NCBI GenBank assembly: GCA_028280485.1 | Contig: JANQLS010000093.1 | Span: forward strand, 1-41,070 | Length of the DNA: 41,070 nt | Direction: 5' to 3' | Source: Planctomycetota bacterium | GTDB lineage: Bacteria > Planctomycetota > UBA8108 > JACQVS01 | Shown here: positions 24,216 through 34,202 of the stretch, piece after piece | Layout: each line of letters starts with the position of its first letter | How positions within the stretch are numbered: position 1 is the stretch's first letter | The notes under the pieces: model-generated | The model's input: the letters and a program-made list of their open reading frames with translations, nothing else | Database searches by the model: none | What the model was told of the DNA's origin: nothing | Position numbers and translations under genes: made by a program

Positions 24216-25895
24216 CTACTTCGCAAGCTTCAAATACGAACTCACCGCCAAAATGCGGTGGTCGGGATCTACGACTTTCTCGGCAGCAATTGCGGCTGCT
24301 TTGCCATAAATATTATCGTCTTCTTTTTTTGCGAACTTGCTGAAGTAAGCGGCTAAGGCTTTACCCCCTTTTTCAGTACGCGCTCCTTTTCGCTTCGACT
24401 CGGCGCGTTTAACTTTTTCGATCAACGCGTAAAACTTTTTACCGGCAGATATCGCTGAGCGAGCCGCTGAACCTTTGAGCTCCTTCGCGATGGGCTCTGC
24501 GGATTCGTCAAATTTATCGATACCTTTAAAGGTTTTTTCGTGTGCTTTGAAGGCGATACTCAAGCGATAAATATCCCCTGACTTCCTGAAGCTTTCGATC
24601 TCCGCTAATGCTTGATCTACAGGCCAAAGGATCTCTTGCTTGAATGCTTCTAAGAGTTTTTTCTGCTTAGCTTGATCTTCTTCACTCAGCTTGTCGTCTT
24701 TAACTTTAGCTTCATGCGCAGTTTTAAATTTCTTCAGCGCTTTCCACGCCGTTGAATATTTTTTCTTCTCGAGTGCACGATAGACGGGCTTCGAATCGAT
24801 ATCGAGGTCTTTTGCTAATTCTGAGAGAGAGTTCTCAGCGCCGATAAGTTCGACCATGGCTAGGCCCATCGCTAAACCTACGTCCATATAGGTTTCAGCG
24901 TTACCACCATAGTGTCCTCCAGAGGAGCCTCCGTGACAGTGAGGTTTCGAGTACACCGATGCGACGTTCCCCTTGAACTCGCGATATTTCCCGGTATTAC
25001 CGTCAACGGCAAGTTGAGCATTGAGGACATTCCCAGCGTTGCCACCAGCTCCTTTTGAGGTTTGACCTAATGTGGCACAAACAAATTTAGCCTTAGGAGC
25101 ATCGAAATCTTTTCGTAGAGTTTTGATCAATTGCACCAAGTTTTTTTCGTAATGCTTAGCGTGGATGGCATTGCGGGTATCTTTGTCTCCCTGCCAAAAG
25201 AAAAAGCCAGCAACTTCGTACTTCTTGGCACCGGGGTAGTACCTCTCAAGATCGGCGAGGACATTTTTAGCATTTCGAATGTCACCGTCGTATTGCATTC
25301 CGGCGTACCATCCGATTTTCTTTGGAGTCTCTCCCTTCTTCCATTTATCAGGAGAATCTTTGTATCCCGCGTAGACCGTGCCATCTTCTTCGAAGCGTTC
25401 CGATCCAGGGGGTAACAAATCCCAGCCTAAACTTCGATTTCCTATGCAACTTTTAAGAATGAGAACGGGCGCGTCGATGGCATTTCCTAAATGATGGCCG
25501 ATGCCGATCTCAGGACCGATATTTTTTCCGGTGATCGTCATCCATTCATTACCGTGAGTTGACATGTTCCCCGTTCCACTCGACATAACTCGCACATTGC
25601 GAACGTCTTTACGTACCGTCCAACCGCCATCGTCATCGACTAAGTAGGGATACTTGTCTTTTTCTTTTGTCGCATGGGTCAAAGATCCATTTCCCCCCTT
25701 AATTTTCCCGAATCCAAGCATGTTGGATTGTCCCAAAAGAATGTAAACCTGAACCGGTTTACTCATATTCGCAGGACGTCCGTCGGGATCGGGGAGGGGA
25801 CGTTCAGATGGATTTCCATTTAAGGGCAGAAGAAGCCCAAGAAACAAGATCATCGTGAGTGCCCACAGTGATCGAGATGAAATATAACTAGACAT
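24216..25895 (-). CDS. Secreted SASA-family carbohydrate acetylesterase
   Basis: This family (sialate O-acetylesterase/CE6-like, SGNH-related fold) removes acetyl groups from sugars. After a signal peptide (about 12-30, LTMILFLGLLLPLNG) come the catalytic blocks: VYILLGQSNMLGFG near 50 with the nucleophile Ser, a GFFFWQGDKDTRN segment near 231 matching the family's WQGE block with Asp for Glu, and CHGGSSGGHYGGNAETYMDV near 317 with the catalytic His candidate. Residues about 355-559 are a lysine-rich helical extension not typical of the domain, with EDQAKQKKLLEAFKQEILWP and similar segments. Likely exported to act on polysaccharide. It is convergent with the HisN-type gene and ends against a palindromic repeat. 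Confidence 0.8.
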   Translation of the reverse strand: MSSYISSRSLWALTMILFLGLLLPLNGNPSERPLPDPDGRPANMSKPVQVYILLGQSNMLGFGKIKGGNGSLTHATKEKDKYPYLVDDDGGWTVRKDVRNVRVMSSGTGNMSTHGNEWMTITGKNIGPEIGIGHHLGNAIDAPVLILKSCIGNRSLGWDLLPPGSERFEEDGTVYAGYKDSPDKWKKGETPKKIGWYAGMQYDGDIRNAKNVLADLERYYPGAKKYEVAGFFFWQGDKDTRNAIHAKHYEKNLVQLIKTLRKDFDAPKAKFVCATLGQTSKGAGGNAGNVLNAQLAVDGNTGKYREFKGNVASVYSKPHCHGGSSGGHYGGNAETYMDVGLAMGLAMVELIGAENSLSELAKDLDIDSKPVYRALEKKKYSTAWKALKKFKTAHEAKVKDDKLSEEDQAKQKKLLEAFKQEILWPVDQALAEIESFRKSGDIYRLSIAFKAHEKTFKGIDKFDESAEPIAKELKGSAARSAISAGKKFYALIEKVKRAESKRKGARTEKGGKALAAYFSKFAKKEDDNIYGKAAAIAAEKVVDPDHRILAVSSYLKLAK

Positions 25896-26007
25896 GAGAC
25901 TTTGCGCGCCAGGTTGAATGTTAACTAAGGTAACTGAATTGCTAATACTTAAATCTATGCCCTGTGTTTGGCAAATTCAAGGCTGAGAAGGGTGATTCAG
26001 CCTTCCC

Positions 26008-26080
26008 AGCCAATCTCGCTAGAGTTTGGGGCGAGGCGCTTCAAAGTTTTATCCCCCCAAATTCTAGCGAATTTGGCTAC
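26008..26080. repeat. TAGCCAAATTCG element with inverted arms
   Basis: AGCCAATCTCGCTAGAGTTT with GGGG on the left and CCCCAAATTCTAGCGAATTT with GGCTA on the right pair imperfectly around a loop of about 25 nt. It lies in the divergent spacer about 60 bp before the LamG gene, and could sit in its leader. Same family as 34067-34174. Confidence 0.75.
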
Positions 26081-26136
26081 AATGGGACTTTGGGTAGGTC
26101 CTATTTAATTTTTATTTAAACCTTACGGAGGGTGTC

Positions 26137-28020
26137 ATGGGGATGAATCAACGAAAGTCCTTATTGTGCATTATATTCTGTGCTTGGGTTGTCGGTTTTA
26201 CTTCAACCATGCTCCAGGCGGATCTCGTCGCTCACTTCACTATGGATGGCTTCCTTGAAGATGAAGTGGATGGTCTTGAAGCAACCTACTATGAAACTTT
26301 AGCACCTTACGACGATTACGATGTAGAGGCGGGATATGATGGCACTGAGGACGGCGCCATCTTATTTGACGCAGCTTTCGGGCATCTCGTGGAGATTCCA
26401 GTAGCTGAGGCTGACGCCTTACCCATATACAACGGGAAAGTTTATACGGTTGCAATGTGGGTCAAAGGGGATGCGACCACGCAACAAGGGGATCGCCGAG
26501 TTTATTCTGAATCTTCAAGTACAAGTGATCGCCCCTTACTTAATATCGGTACACACTTTCAAGCTGCAAATGGAGCGGTAGACATTTATATCCGTGGGGT
26601 TGGCGGTGAGGCTATCCGACACAAGCATTCTCAAGGCACGGCTTTTGATGGCACCTGGCATCATATAGCTTGGGTTGATGATGGTGGAAATGCTGTTCTT
26701 TATATCGATGGCGTTCGTGATGGAACCGATTTCACTTACAACCAAGTTCCAGATTTGTTTGACATCAGTTCTATCGGGGGAATCATTCGCCCTACGACTG
26801 GAGCTAATCACTCCCATCAATTTACCGGTGCGATCGATGATGTGAGACTTTACGATCACGCACTCACTGAAGAAGAAGTTGCTGAACTGGTGATTGGGAA
26901 TCAAGAATGTCCTGAAGAAGGGGATACCCATTGTGGTTCTTTAGAATTAACCGCGGGTCCCGATGATAATTCGATCGGAGATTACACCTTTACCGTTGAA
27001 GACTCGGTCGATGATTCCGGTGATCCTATCGTCTACACCTTTACAGCTGTGAATGAAGAAGGTGAAACTGTGACAATGGGGCCTTCAGCAGCGAATGCCG
27101 CTACCATGAGATTAGGATTCGGAACTTGGACGGTCACGGCTTTTGCCGATGACTTTCCTTTATGTGATGACGAAGCTCCTGATGCCACTTGCGTTGATTT
27201 AGAAGTCGTCGTTGAACTCGGGAAGAATGTCGCGTTGGGAGGTACTCCCAGCCAAAGTTCTGACTACGGTAACGGGCAATTCCCAGCGAGCTTTGCTATC
27301 GATGGGAACCTCGGGAACTTCACTCATACTTTAGCTAATGACAACTTTCCTGATAACTCCTGGTGGGAAATCGAACTCAATCAAGATTATCCCCTGGAGA
27401 GCATCCAGATTCATAATCGCGATAATTGCTGTGGATCGCGAATGCGAGATATCGTAGTGCTGATCCTCGATGAGGCGCGCGAAATCGTCTATGAATCTGA
27501 AATTCTTAATGAAGAGAATGAATTGGGATTTGAACTCAACGGGAACAAATACCCACTCGGCCCGGAGATGTTAGAAGTCCTCTTAGATGATCCGGTCGTC
27601 GGAAGGTTTGTTCGCATCGAACGCATTCCGGATGATGATGCTTCGGGTTCCGACGGGCAAGGTAATGCCGATGAGAGTACGGTTCTTTCTTTAGGGGAAG
27701 TCATCATCAATCGGTCGACGGATATTATCGAACCCCAAATCACTTTCCGACGAGGCGATACCGATGGAAACGGTGTTCTCGAAATTACCGATCCCATCAA
27801 CAGTTTGTCGTTCCAATTCTTGGGTAAGTTTACCCCTCCCTGTGCGGACGCGGCCGACTTCGATGACAACGGGAAGATTGAGATCACCGATCCGATCGCT
27901 AGCTTGTCGCATCAGTTTTTAGGGACCACGCCTCCGGCTCCACCGGGAGCCGAAAATTGTGGACAGGACCCCACCCCGGATGATCCGGAGTTGGGATGTG
28001 AGATTCCTCACGAGTGTTGA
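26137..28020 (+). CDS. Secreted LamG + F5/8C-like + dockerin-like protein
   Basis: The 627-residue protein starts after GGAGGG (a second ATG 6 nt on is equally possible) with a signal peptide (about 1-28). Residues 31-245 are a LamG/concanavalin-type domain: DLVAHFTMDGFLED, TVAMWVKGD, DGTWHHIAWVDDGGNAVLYI and GAIDDVRLYDHALTEEEVAE. About 363-527 is an F5/8 type C-like (fucolectin-like) galactose-binding domain: NVALGGTPSQSSDYGNG, ASFAIDG, DNSWWEIELNQDYPLESIQI and HNRDNCCGSRMRDIVV. Residues 538-622 are the dockerin-like module, RRGDTDGNGVLEITDPINSL and FDDNGKIEITDPIASL, closing CGQDPTPDDPELGC. It probably binds carbohydrate at the cell surface or in a matrix and docks by its C-terminus. The 30-bp hairpin at 28057 follows. 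Confidence 0.85.
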   Translation: MGMNQRKSLLCIIFCAWVVGFTSTMLQADLVAHFTMDGFLEDEVDGLEATYYETLAPYDDYDVEAGYDGTEDGAILFDAAFGHLVEIPVAEADALPIYNGKVYTVAMWVKGDATTQQGDRRVYSESSSTSDRPLLNIGTHFQAANGAVDIYIRGVGGEAIRHKHSQGTAFDGTWHHIAWVDDGGNAVLYIDGVRDGTDFTYNQVPDLFDISSIGGIIRPTTGANHSHQFTGAIDDVRLYDHALTEEEVAELVIGNQECPEEGDTHCGSLELTAGPDDNSIGDYTFTVEDSVDDSGDPIVYTFTAVNEEGETVTMGPSAANAATMRLGFGTWTVTAFADDFPLCDDEAPDATCVDLEVVVELGKNVALGGTPSQSSDYGNGQFPASFAIDGNLGNFTHTLANDNFPDNSWWEIELNQDYPLESIQIHNRDNCCGSRMRDIVVLILDEAREIVYESEILNEENELGFELNGNKYPLGPEMLEVLLDDPVVGRFVRIERIPDDDASGSDGQGNADESTVLSLGEVIINRSTDIIEPQITFRRGDTDGNGVLEITDPINSLSFQFLGKFTPPCADAADFDDNGKIEITDPIASLSHQFLGTTPPAPPGAENCGQDPTPDDPELGCEIPHEC

Positions 28021-28056
28021 GAATCGAAGGCTAACTTTTATTATTCAAATAAACTC

Positions 28057-28132
28057 TTAACTAGCCCGAAGCGCTAGCGAGGGGCCAGCTTATTTAAGAA
28101 TGGGCCCCTCGCTAGCGCTTCGGGCTAGTTAA
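28057..28132. repeat. Perfect 30-bp inverted repeat
   Basis: Arms 28057-28086 (TTAACTAGCCCGAAGCGCTA then GCGAGGGGCC) and 28103-28132 are fully complementary, with a 16-nt loop. A third half-arm, CTAGCGCTTCGGGCTAGTTA, recurs at 28219-28238. It is the best-preserved member of the family seen at 16685, 17790, 24034, 31303 and 40599. No T run follows, so it is not a standard terminator although it may block exonucleases. Confidence 0.9.
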
Positions 28133-28189
28133 TAATTGGGAAATCTATCAGATTGGGCTTAATGCAAATAGTTAGAGTATTGTGTGGCT

Positions 28190-28239
28190 GCAGTTCCCGC
28201 TCACGGGGTGAGCCGACTACTAGCGCTTCGGGCTAGTTA
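28190..28239. repeat. GGCTCACGGGGTGAGCC palindrome fused to a half TAGCCCGAAGCG arm
   Basis: CCGCTCACGGGGTGAGCCGA with CTACTAGCGCTTCGGGCTAG and TTAA. The first half matches 17942 and 40489, the second is one arm of the 28057 hairpin, so two families are joined here. Confidence 0.75.
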
Positions 28240-28272
28240 AGTTTTGTCATTCGGGGATCTAAAGTACGCATT

Positions 28273-28310
28273 AAAAAGGAGCGATAACTGTCTCCAGTCA
28301 TCGCTCCTAG
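28273..28310 (-). terminator. Terminator of clpB
   Basis: On the minus strand AGGAGCGATGACTG, a GAGA loop and CAGTTATCGCTCCT form a 14-bp stem with one mismatch, followed by TTTTT. It lies about 60 bp past the clpB stop codon. Confidence 0.88.
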
Positions 28311-28372
28311 GAGTGGGGTGAAAGGTTGGATTGTTTAGATAATTAATTTCTGTTGAATAAGGGTCGTTCCGA

Positions 28373-31024
<2,652 letters not shown>

Positions 31025-31161
31025 GGGAACCTCCCTTTCTCTTACAAATGTTGCTTGTGGCCATGAAATGAATGGCTGGAAGGTATTTAGCATCTGGGAG
31101 GCCAAAACCGGGCTCTTGCCTAAGTGCTTAATCTGTAGTTAGATAGGGGGCTGCTTTTTCG

Positions 31162-31224
31162 CCTGAAACGGTGGTTTTTTTAGTGTCTGCCCACATGGCG
31201 GCAGTCGACTGCCGATGTTTCAGG
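31162..31224. promoter_or_regulatory. Nested palindrome upstream of clpB
   Basis: CGGCAGTCGACTGCCG (31199-31214) is a perfect 16-bp palindrome. It lies within the outer pair CCTGAAAC (31162-31169) and GTTTCAGG (31217-31224). It is about 175 bp before clpB and 130 bp before the FG-GAP gene, so it could be an operator for either, or an unrelated hairpin. It does not match CIRCE or HAIR heat-shock operators. Confidence 0.4.
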
Positions 31225-31302
31225 TCAGAAGTTTATAATGGTGGGCTGATTTTTCCTTCTAACAATTGATGCAAAACAGGGTGATTAATGCCTTGCTTAA
31301 AT

Positions 31303-31330
31303 GATCCCTCGCTTTCGCTTCGGGCTTGAA
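31303..31330. repeat. Single CCCTCGCTTTCGCTTCGGGCTT arm
   Basis: A one-sided copy of the TAGCCCGAAGCG family, about 15 bp before the start codon of the FG-GAP gene, so it falls in that gene's probable leader or promoter. Confidence 0.65.
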
Positions 31331-31345
31331 ATAAATTAACTCTTA

Positions 31346-32944
31346 ATGAATTTCTTAAAGAGAATCCAACTTTCTAAGATTGCCCTTCATTGGGGGCTCG
31401 TCTGCATCCTCTGCGCCTTAATAAGCGCAGGTTGTGATAAGTCATCGAATCCTTCGAATCCAACACCTAACCCCAATCAAAAAACTCAAGGTACAAACCC
31501 TCAAGTCGCCTCCCAAAAGTTTGAAGCCGAATTAAAAACTTTTTGTACCAGCCATCACTTATTTCCGAAGCCTGATGTTCTTCCTCGGTGGGCCTGGAAA
31601 AAAGAAATTACCAAGATGTATGACTTGGTGAAGACGATGGGTTTTGAGGAAGGGCTCCCGGATCAAGCACAGGCATTAGCCTACTTCCAAACTCGAGCAC
31701 CCGAGCAGCTCGAGCGACCGAAGAGTCAGTTCCAACTCGGGCCGGGGAAGCTTGATAAATTGAATAAACTCTACGTGAAGTCCGGATCGTGGACTCCTGA
31801 TCCTGCCGTATCCCACATCAGTTTTCACAAGCTCTTGACTCCGACGAAAGGCTACGACCTCATCGCTTGCGACATGCGGCACGGTAAGATCTTTGCCCAA
31901 CCTCTCTACACTCAGAGGACGACGATTCTGACTCTCGCTCGTGTTCCTCATCCGGCTCGAGTCGAAGTGATTGACTTCGATAAGGATGGTCGATTAGATC
32001 TGCTTGTTTCAGACTTGGGATCCTTTTTGCCGGGTGATCACGACAAAGGGCAAGCGTTGTGGTTACAGCGAACTCCTGAAGGAAAATTCAAAACCCATGT
32101 TCTTCTAAACAAAGTAGGCCGAGTGGCCGATGTTCAGGCTGCAGATGTGGATGGGGATGGCGACCTCGATTTAAGTGTGGCGGAGTTCGGCTGGAGAATG
32201 GGCGGGCGAGTGCTGTTTTTAAGGAACGAAGGATTCAAGGCCGATGGATCACCGGAGTTAAAACTCGAAGTCTTAGATCCACGGCCGGGGGCGATTCGAG
32301 TACCGTTCGTCGATATTAACGGAGACGGAAAGCTCGATATCGTCACGGTTCTCTCTCAACACCACGAACGCGTGGTAGCCTATCTCCAAAATGAGAGCGG
32401 GCAATTTCAGTTAAAAGAACTCTACGTGGCGCCTCATCCTGAATGGGGATACACGGGGATCGAAGTCGTCGACTTAGATCGCGATGGAGATATCGATATT
32501 CTTTTAACCAATGGAGACACTTTAGACACCTCGGTTTTAAAACCTTATCAAGGGATCCAATTCTTGGAGAATCTAGGGGACTTAAAATTCAAAGAGCACC
32601 CTCAGCAACAATTACCTGGTGCTCATGGTTTAGAGGTGATCGATGTTGATGGAGATAACGATCTCGATGTGATCGCTTCAGCCTTCTTACCTCAATTTCC
32701 AGTAGAAAGAGCGCGTAAGCCTCTCAACTTAGAGTCATTGATTTGGTTAGAGCAAACGGAGCCTTGGAAGTTTAATCGATTTTCATTAGAGACGATCAAC
32801 TGTGACCATCCCACGATCGCAGCGTTAGATTACGACAACGATGGAGATATCGACATCGTCTCGGGAAATTACGCTTTGAAGCCTGAAGTCCTGGGGGGGA
32901 TTTCGGCATATTGGGTTCTCTATAAAAATGAGGCGAAAAAGTAA
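31346..32944 (+). CDS. FG-GAP/VCBS repeat lipoprotein
   Basis: The 532-residue protein has a signal with lipobox ISAGC (Cys near 30) and a Ser/Asn/Pro linker. Residues about 205-525 hold at least six FG-GAP/VCBS repeats forming a probable beta-propeller, each with a calcium-binding D-x-D-x-D-G loop: DFDKDGRLDLLVSDLG, DVDGDGDLDLSVAEFG, DINGDGKLDIVTVLSQ, DLDRDGDIDILLTNGD, DVDGDNDLDVIASAF and DYDNDGDIDIVSGNYA. Many such genes occur in Planctomycetota; their ligands are mostly unknown. Residues 50-180 contain an additional helical part resembling a heme-c-like region in spacing only; no CxxCH motif is present. Likely at the outer surface. A half REP-like repeat lies at its promoter side. Confidence 0.82.
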   Translation: MNFLKRIQLSKIALHWGLVCILCALISAGCDKSSNPSNPTPNPNQKTQGTNPQVASQKFEAELKTFCTSHHLFPKPDVLPRWAWKKEITKMYDLVKTMGFEEGLPDQAQALAYFQTRAPEQLERPKSQFQLGPGKLDKLNKLYVKSGSWTPDPAVSHISFHKLLTPTKGYDLIACDMRHGKIFAQPLYTQRTTILTLARVPHPARVEVIDFDKDGRLDLLVSDLGSFLPGDHDKGQALWLQRTPEGKFKTHVLLNKVGRVADVQAADVDGDGDLDLSVAEFGWRMGGRVLFLRNEGFKADGSPELKLEVLDPRPGAIRVPFVDINGDGKLDIVTVLSQHHERVVAYLQNESGQFQLKELYVAPHPEWGYTGIEVVDLDRDGDIDILLTNGDTLDTSVLKPYQGIQFLENLGDLKFKEHPQQQLPGAHGLEVIDVDGDNDLDVIASAFLPQFPVERARKPLNLESLIWLEQTEPWKFNRFSLETINCDHPTIAALDYDNDGDIDIVSGNYALKPEVLGGISAYWVLYKNEAKK

Positions 32945-33007
32945 GGAGATAGCTCGACAGAGCTTTCTTAAATTTTCGATTCGCGTTAAATTTACGCAGT
33001 TTCACCC

Positions 33008-33111
33008 TGTAGGGGCAGGGCTCGTCCCTGCCCTTTTCCAGGATCAACCTGATCGTTTTAAAATATTCACGAATGCTTGGGAAACGGGCGCCCGCAAGGG
33101 ACGCCCCTACA
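33008..33111. repeat. Element with TGTAGGGGC inverted ends
   Basis: The left end TGTAGGGGCAGGGCTCGTCC with CTGCCC and the right end GGGCGCCCGCAAGGGACGCC with CCTACA are inverted repeats, each also self-complementary. It lies 64 bp after the FG-GAP gene. The left hairpin recurs at 1582. This palindrome type occurs in many unrelated genomes. Confidence 0.75.
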
Positions 33112-33187
33112 GTCATCCTTGATTCCAGTCAAAAAGGGACCTAAGCATCAGAATGAACAGCGTGTTCAACCATCGAAAGAGAAAACT

Positions 33188-34066
33188 ATGAGTAAAAAAA
33201 TTGGTTTCATCGGAATGGGAATCATGGGCCGCCCCATGGCTAAGCATCTGGTTAAGGCGGGATACGATGTGACGGTTTACAACCGAACCGCCTCTAGGTG
33301 TGAGGAAGTCGTGGCGGAGGGAGCACAACAAGCTGCCACTCCCCGTGAATGTGCTGAAGGTAAAGATGTGATCATCACGATCGTTACTGACAGCCCGGAT
33401 GTCGAAGCCGTATTGTTCGGAGATGACGGGGCTATCGCGGGAGCGAAGGAAGGTTCGGTGGTGATCGACATGAGTACGATCTCTCCCGATGTCACCAAAG
33501 AGATCGCTCAGAAGCTTACCGATAAGGGCATCGGCTTTCTCGACGCTCCTGTTTCGGGAGGGGATATCGGAGCCCAAAAAGGAACGCTCACCATTATGGT
33601 GGGGGGAGAAACCTCCACCTTTGAGGCGGTTAAAGATGTCTTCGAACCGATGGGGTCGCGGATCACTCATTTAGGCCCTGCAGGATCGGGTCAATCAACG
33701 AAGGCCTGTAACCAGATTCTCTGTGCCGTCAACATGGTCGGAGTTTGTGAGGCTATCCTCTTAGCAAAAAAATCGGGCTTAGATTTAGAGTTGATGCATC
33801 GTGTCGTCACGGGGGGAGCAGCAAATTCTTGGGCATTAGAAAATCTTGGCGCTCAAATCATCAAAGATGACTTCGATCCTGGCTTCATGGTGAAGCTGAT
33901 TCAAAAAGATCTCGGCATCGTTATGGATGCGGCGAAGAATCTTAATCTTCCCCTGAATGGTACTTCATTGGCGAGAAATTACTTTCGCTCGAACCAAGCT
34001 CACGATGAAGGGGATTTGGGAACGCAAGCGATGTTTAAAGTTTTGGAGCGATTAGCGAATCTGTAG
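33188..34066 (+). CDS. NAD(P)-dependent beta-hydroxyacid dehydrogenase
   Basis: The family includes tartronate semialdehyde reductase (GarR/GlxR) and 3-hydroxyisobutyrate dehydrogenase, which reduce or oxidise beta-hydroxyacids with NAD(P). From ATG 33188 the 292-residue protein starts KKIGFIGMGIMGRPMAKHLV (Rossmann GxGxMG). It has DAPVSGGDIGAQKGTLTIMV near 119-138 and the catalytic-lysine helix GSGQSTKACNQILCAVNM near 165, then DDFDPGFMVKLIQKDLGIVM. The frame is open further upstream to 33077, but that part lies partly in the TGTAGGGGC repeat. The second residue of the usual NRT/NRS phosphate-binding loop is NRTASR, which favours NADPH; this is inference. It stands between unrelated genes, and its TAG stop directly abuts a palindromic repeat. 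Confidence 0.88.
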   Translation: MSKKIGFIGMGIMGRPMAKHLVKAGYDVTVYNRTASRCEEVVAEGAQQAATPRECAEGKDVIITIVTDSPDVEAVLFGDDGAIAGAKEGSVVIDMSTISPDVTKEIAQKLTDKGIGFLDAPVSGGDIGAQKGTLTIMVGGETSTFEAVKDVFEPMGSRITHLGPAGSGQSTKACNQILCAVNMVGVCEAILLAKKSGLDLELMHRVVTGGAANSWALENLGAQIIKDDFDPGFMVKLIQKDLGIVMDAAKNLNLPLNGTSLARNYFRSNQAHDEGDLGTQAMFKVLERLANL

Positions 34067-34174
34067 TAGCCGAATTCGTAAGAATTTGGCTGGATTCAGG
34101 AACGGTTTCTTTAGTGCGAAATTTCATCCCTTAGTACCTCGCTTCAAAAAGCCAAGCTCTAACGAGTTCGGCTA
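34067..34174. repeat. TAGCCGAATTCG element with inverted arms, abutting a stop codon
   Basis: TAGCCGAATTCGTAAGAATT with TGGCT begins at the base after the TAG stop of the dehydrogenase. AGCCAAGCTCTAACGAGTTC with GGCTA ends it. The middle of about 55 nt is not obviously repeated elsewhere in the window. The element lies in the leader of the next gene. Confidence 0.8.
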
Positions 34175-34202
34175 CATTCTTTTCCTTTTCAACGGAGACA
34201 CC

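Noticed and set aside
26536..26931. Minus-strand frames opposite the LamG gene
   Set aside because: The plus-strand frame has recognisable domains throughout; these are antisense shadows.
31025..31105. Upstream extension of clpB by 27 codons
   Set aside because: ClpB proteins start at the MDLNRFT position, which also has the strong GGGAGG site; the extension has no homology.
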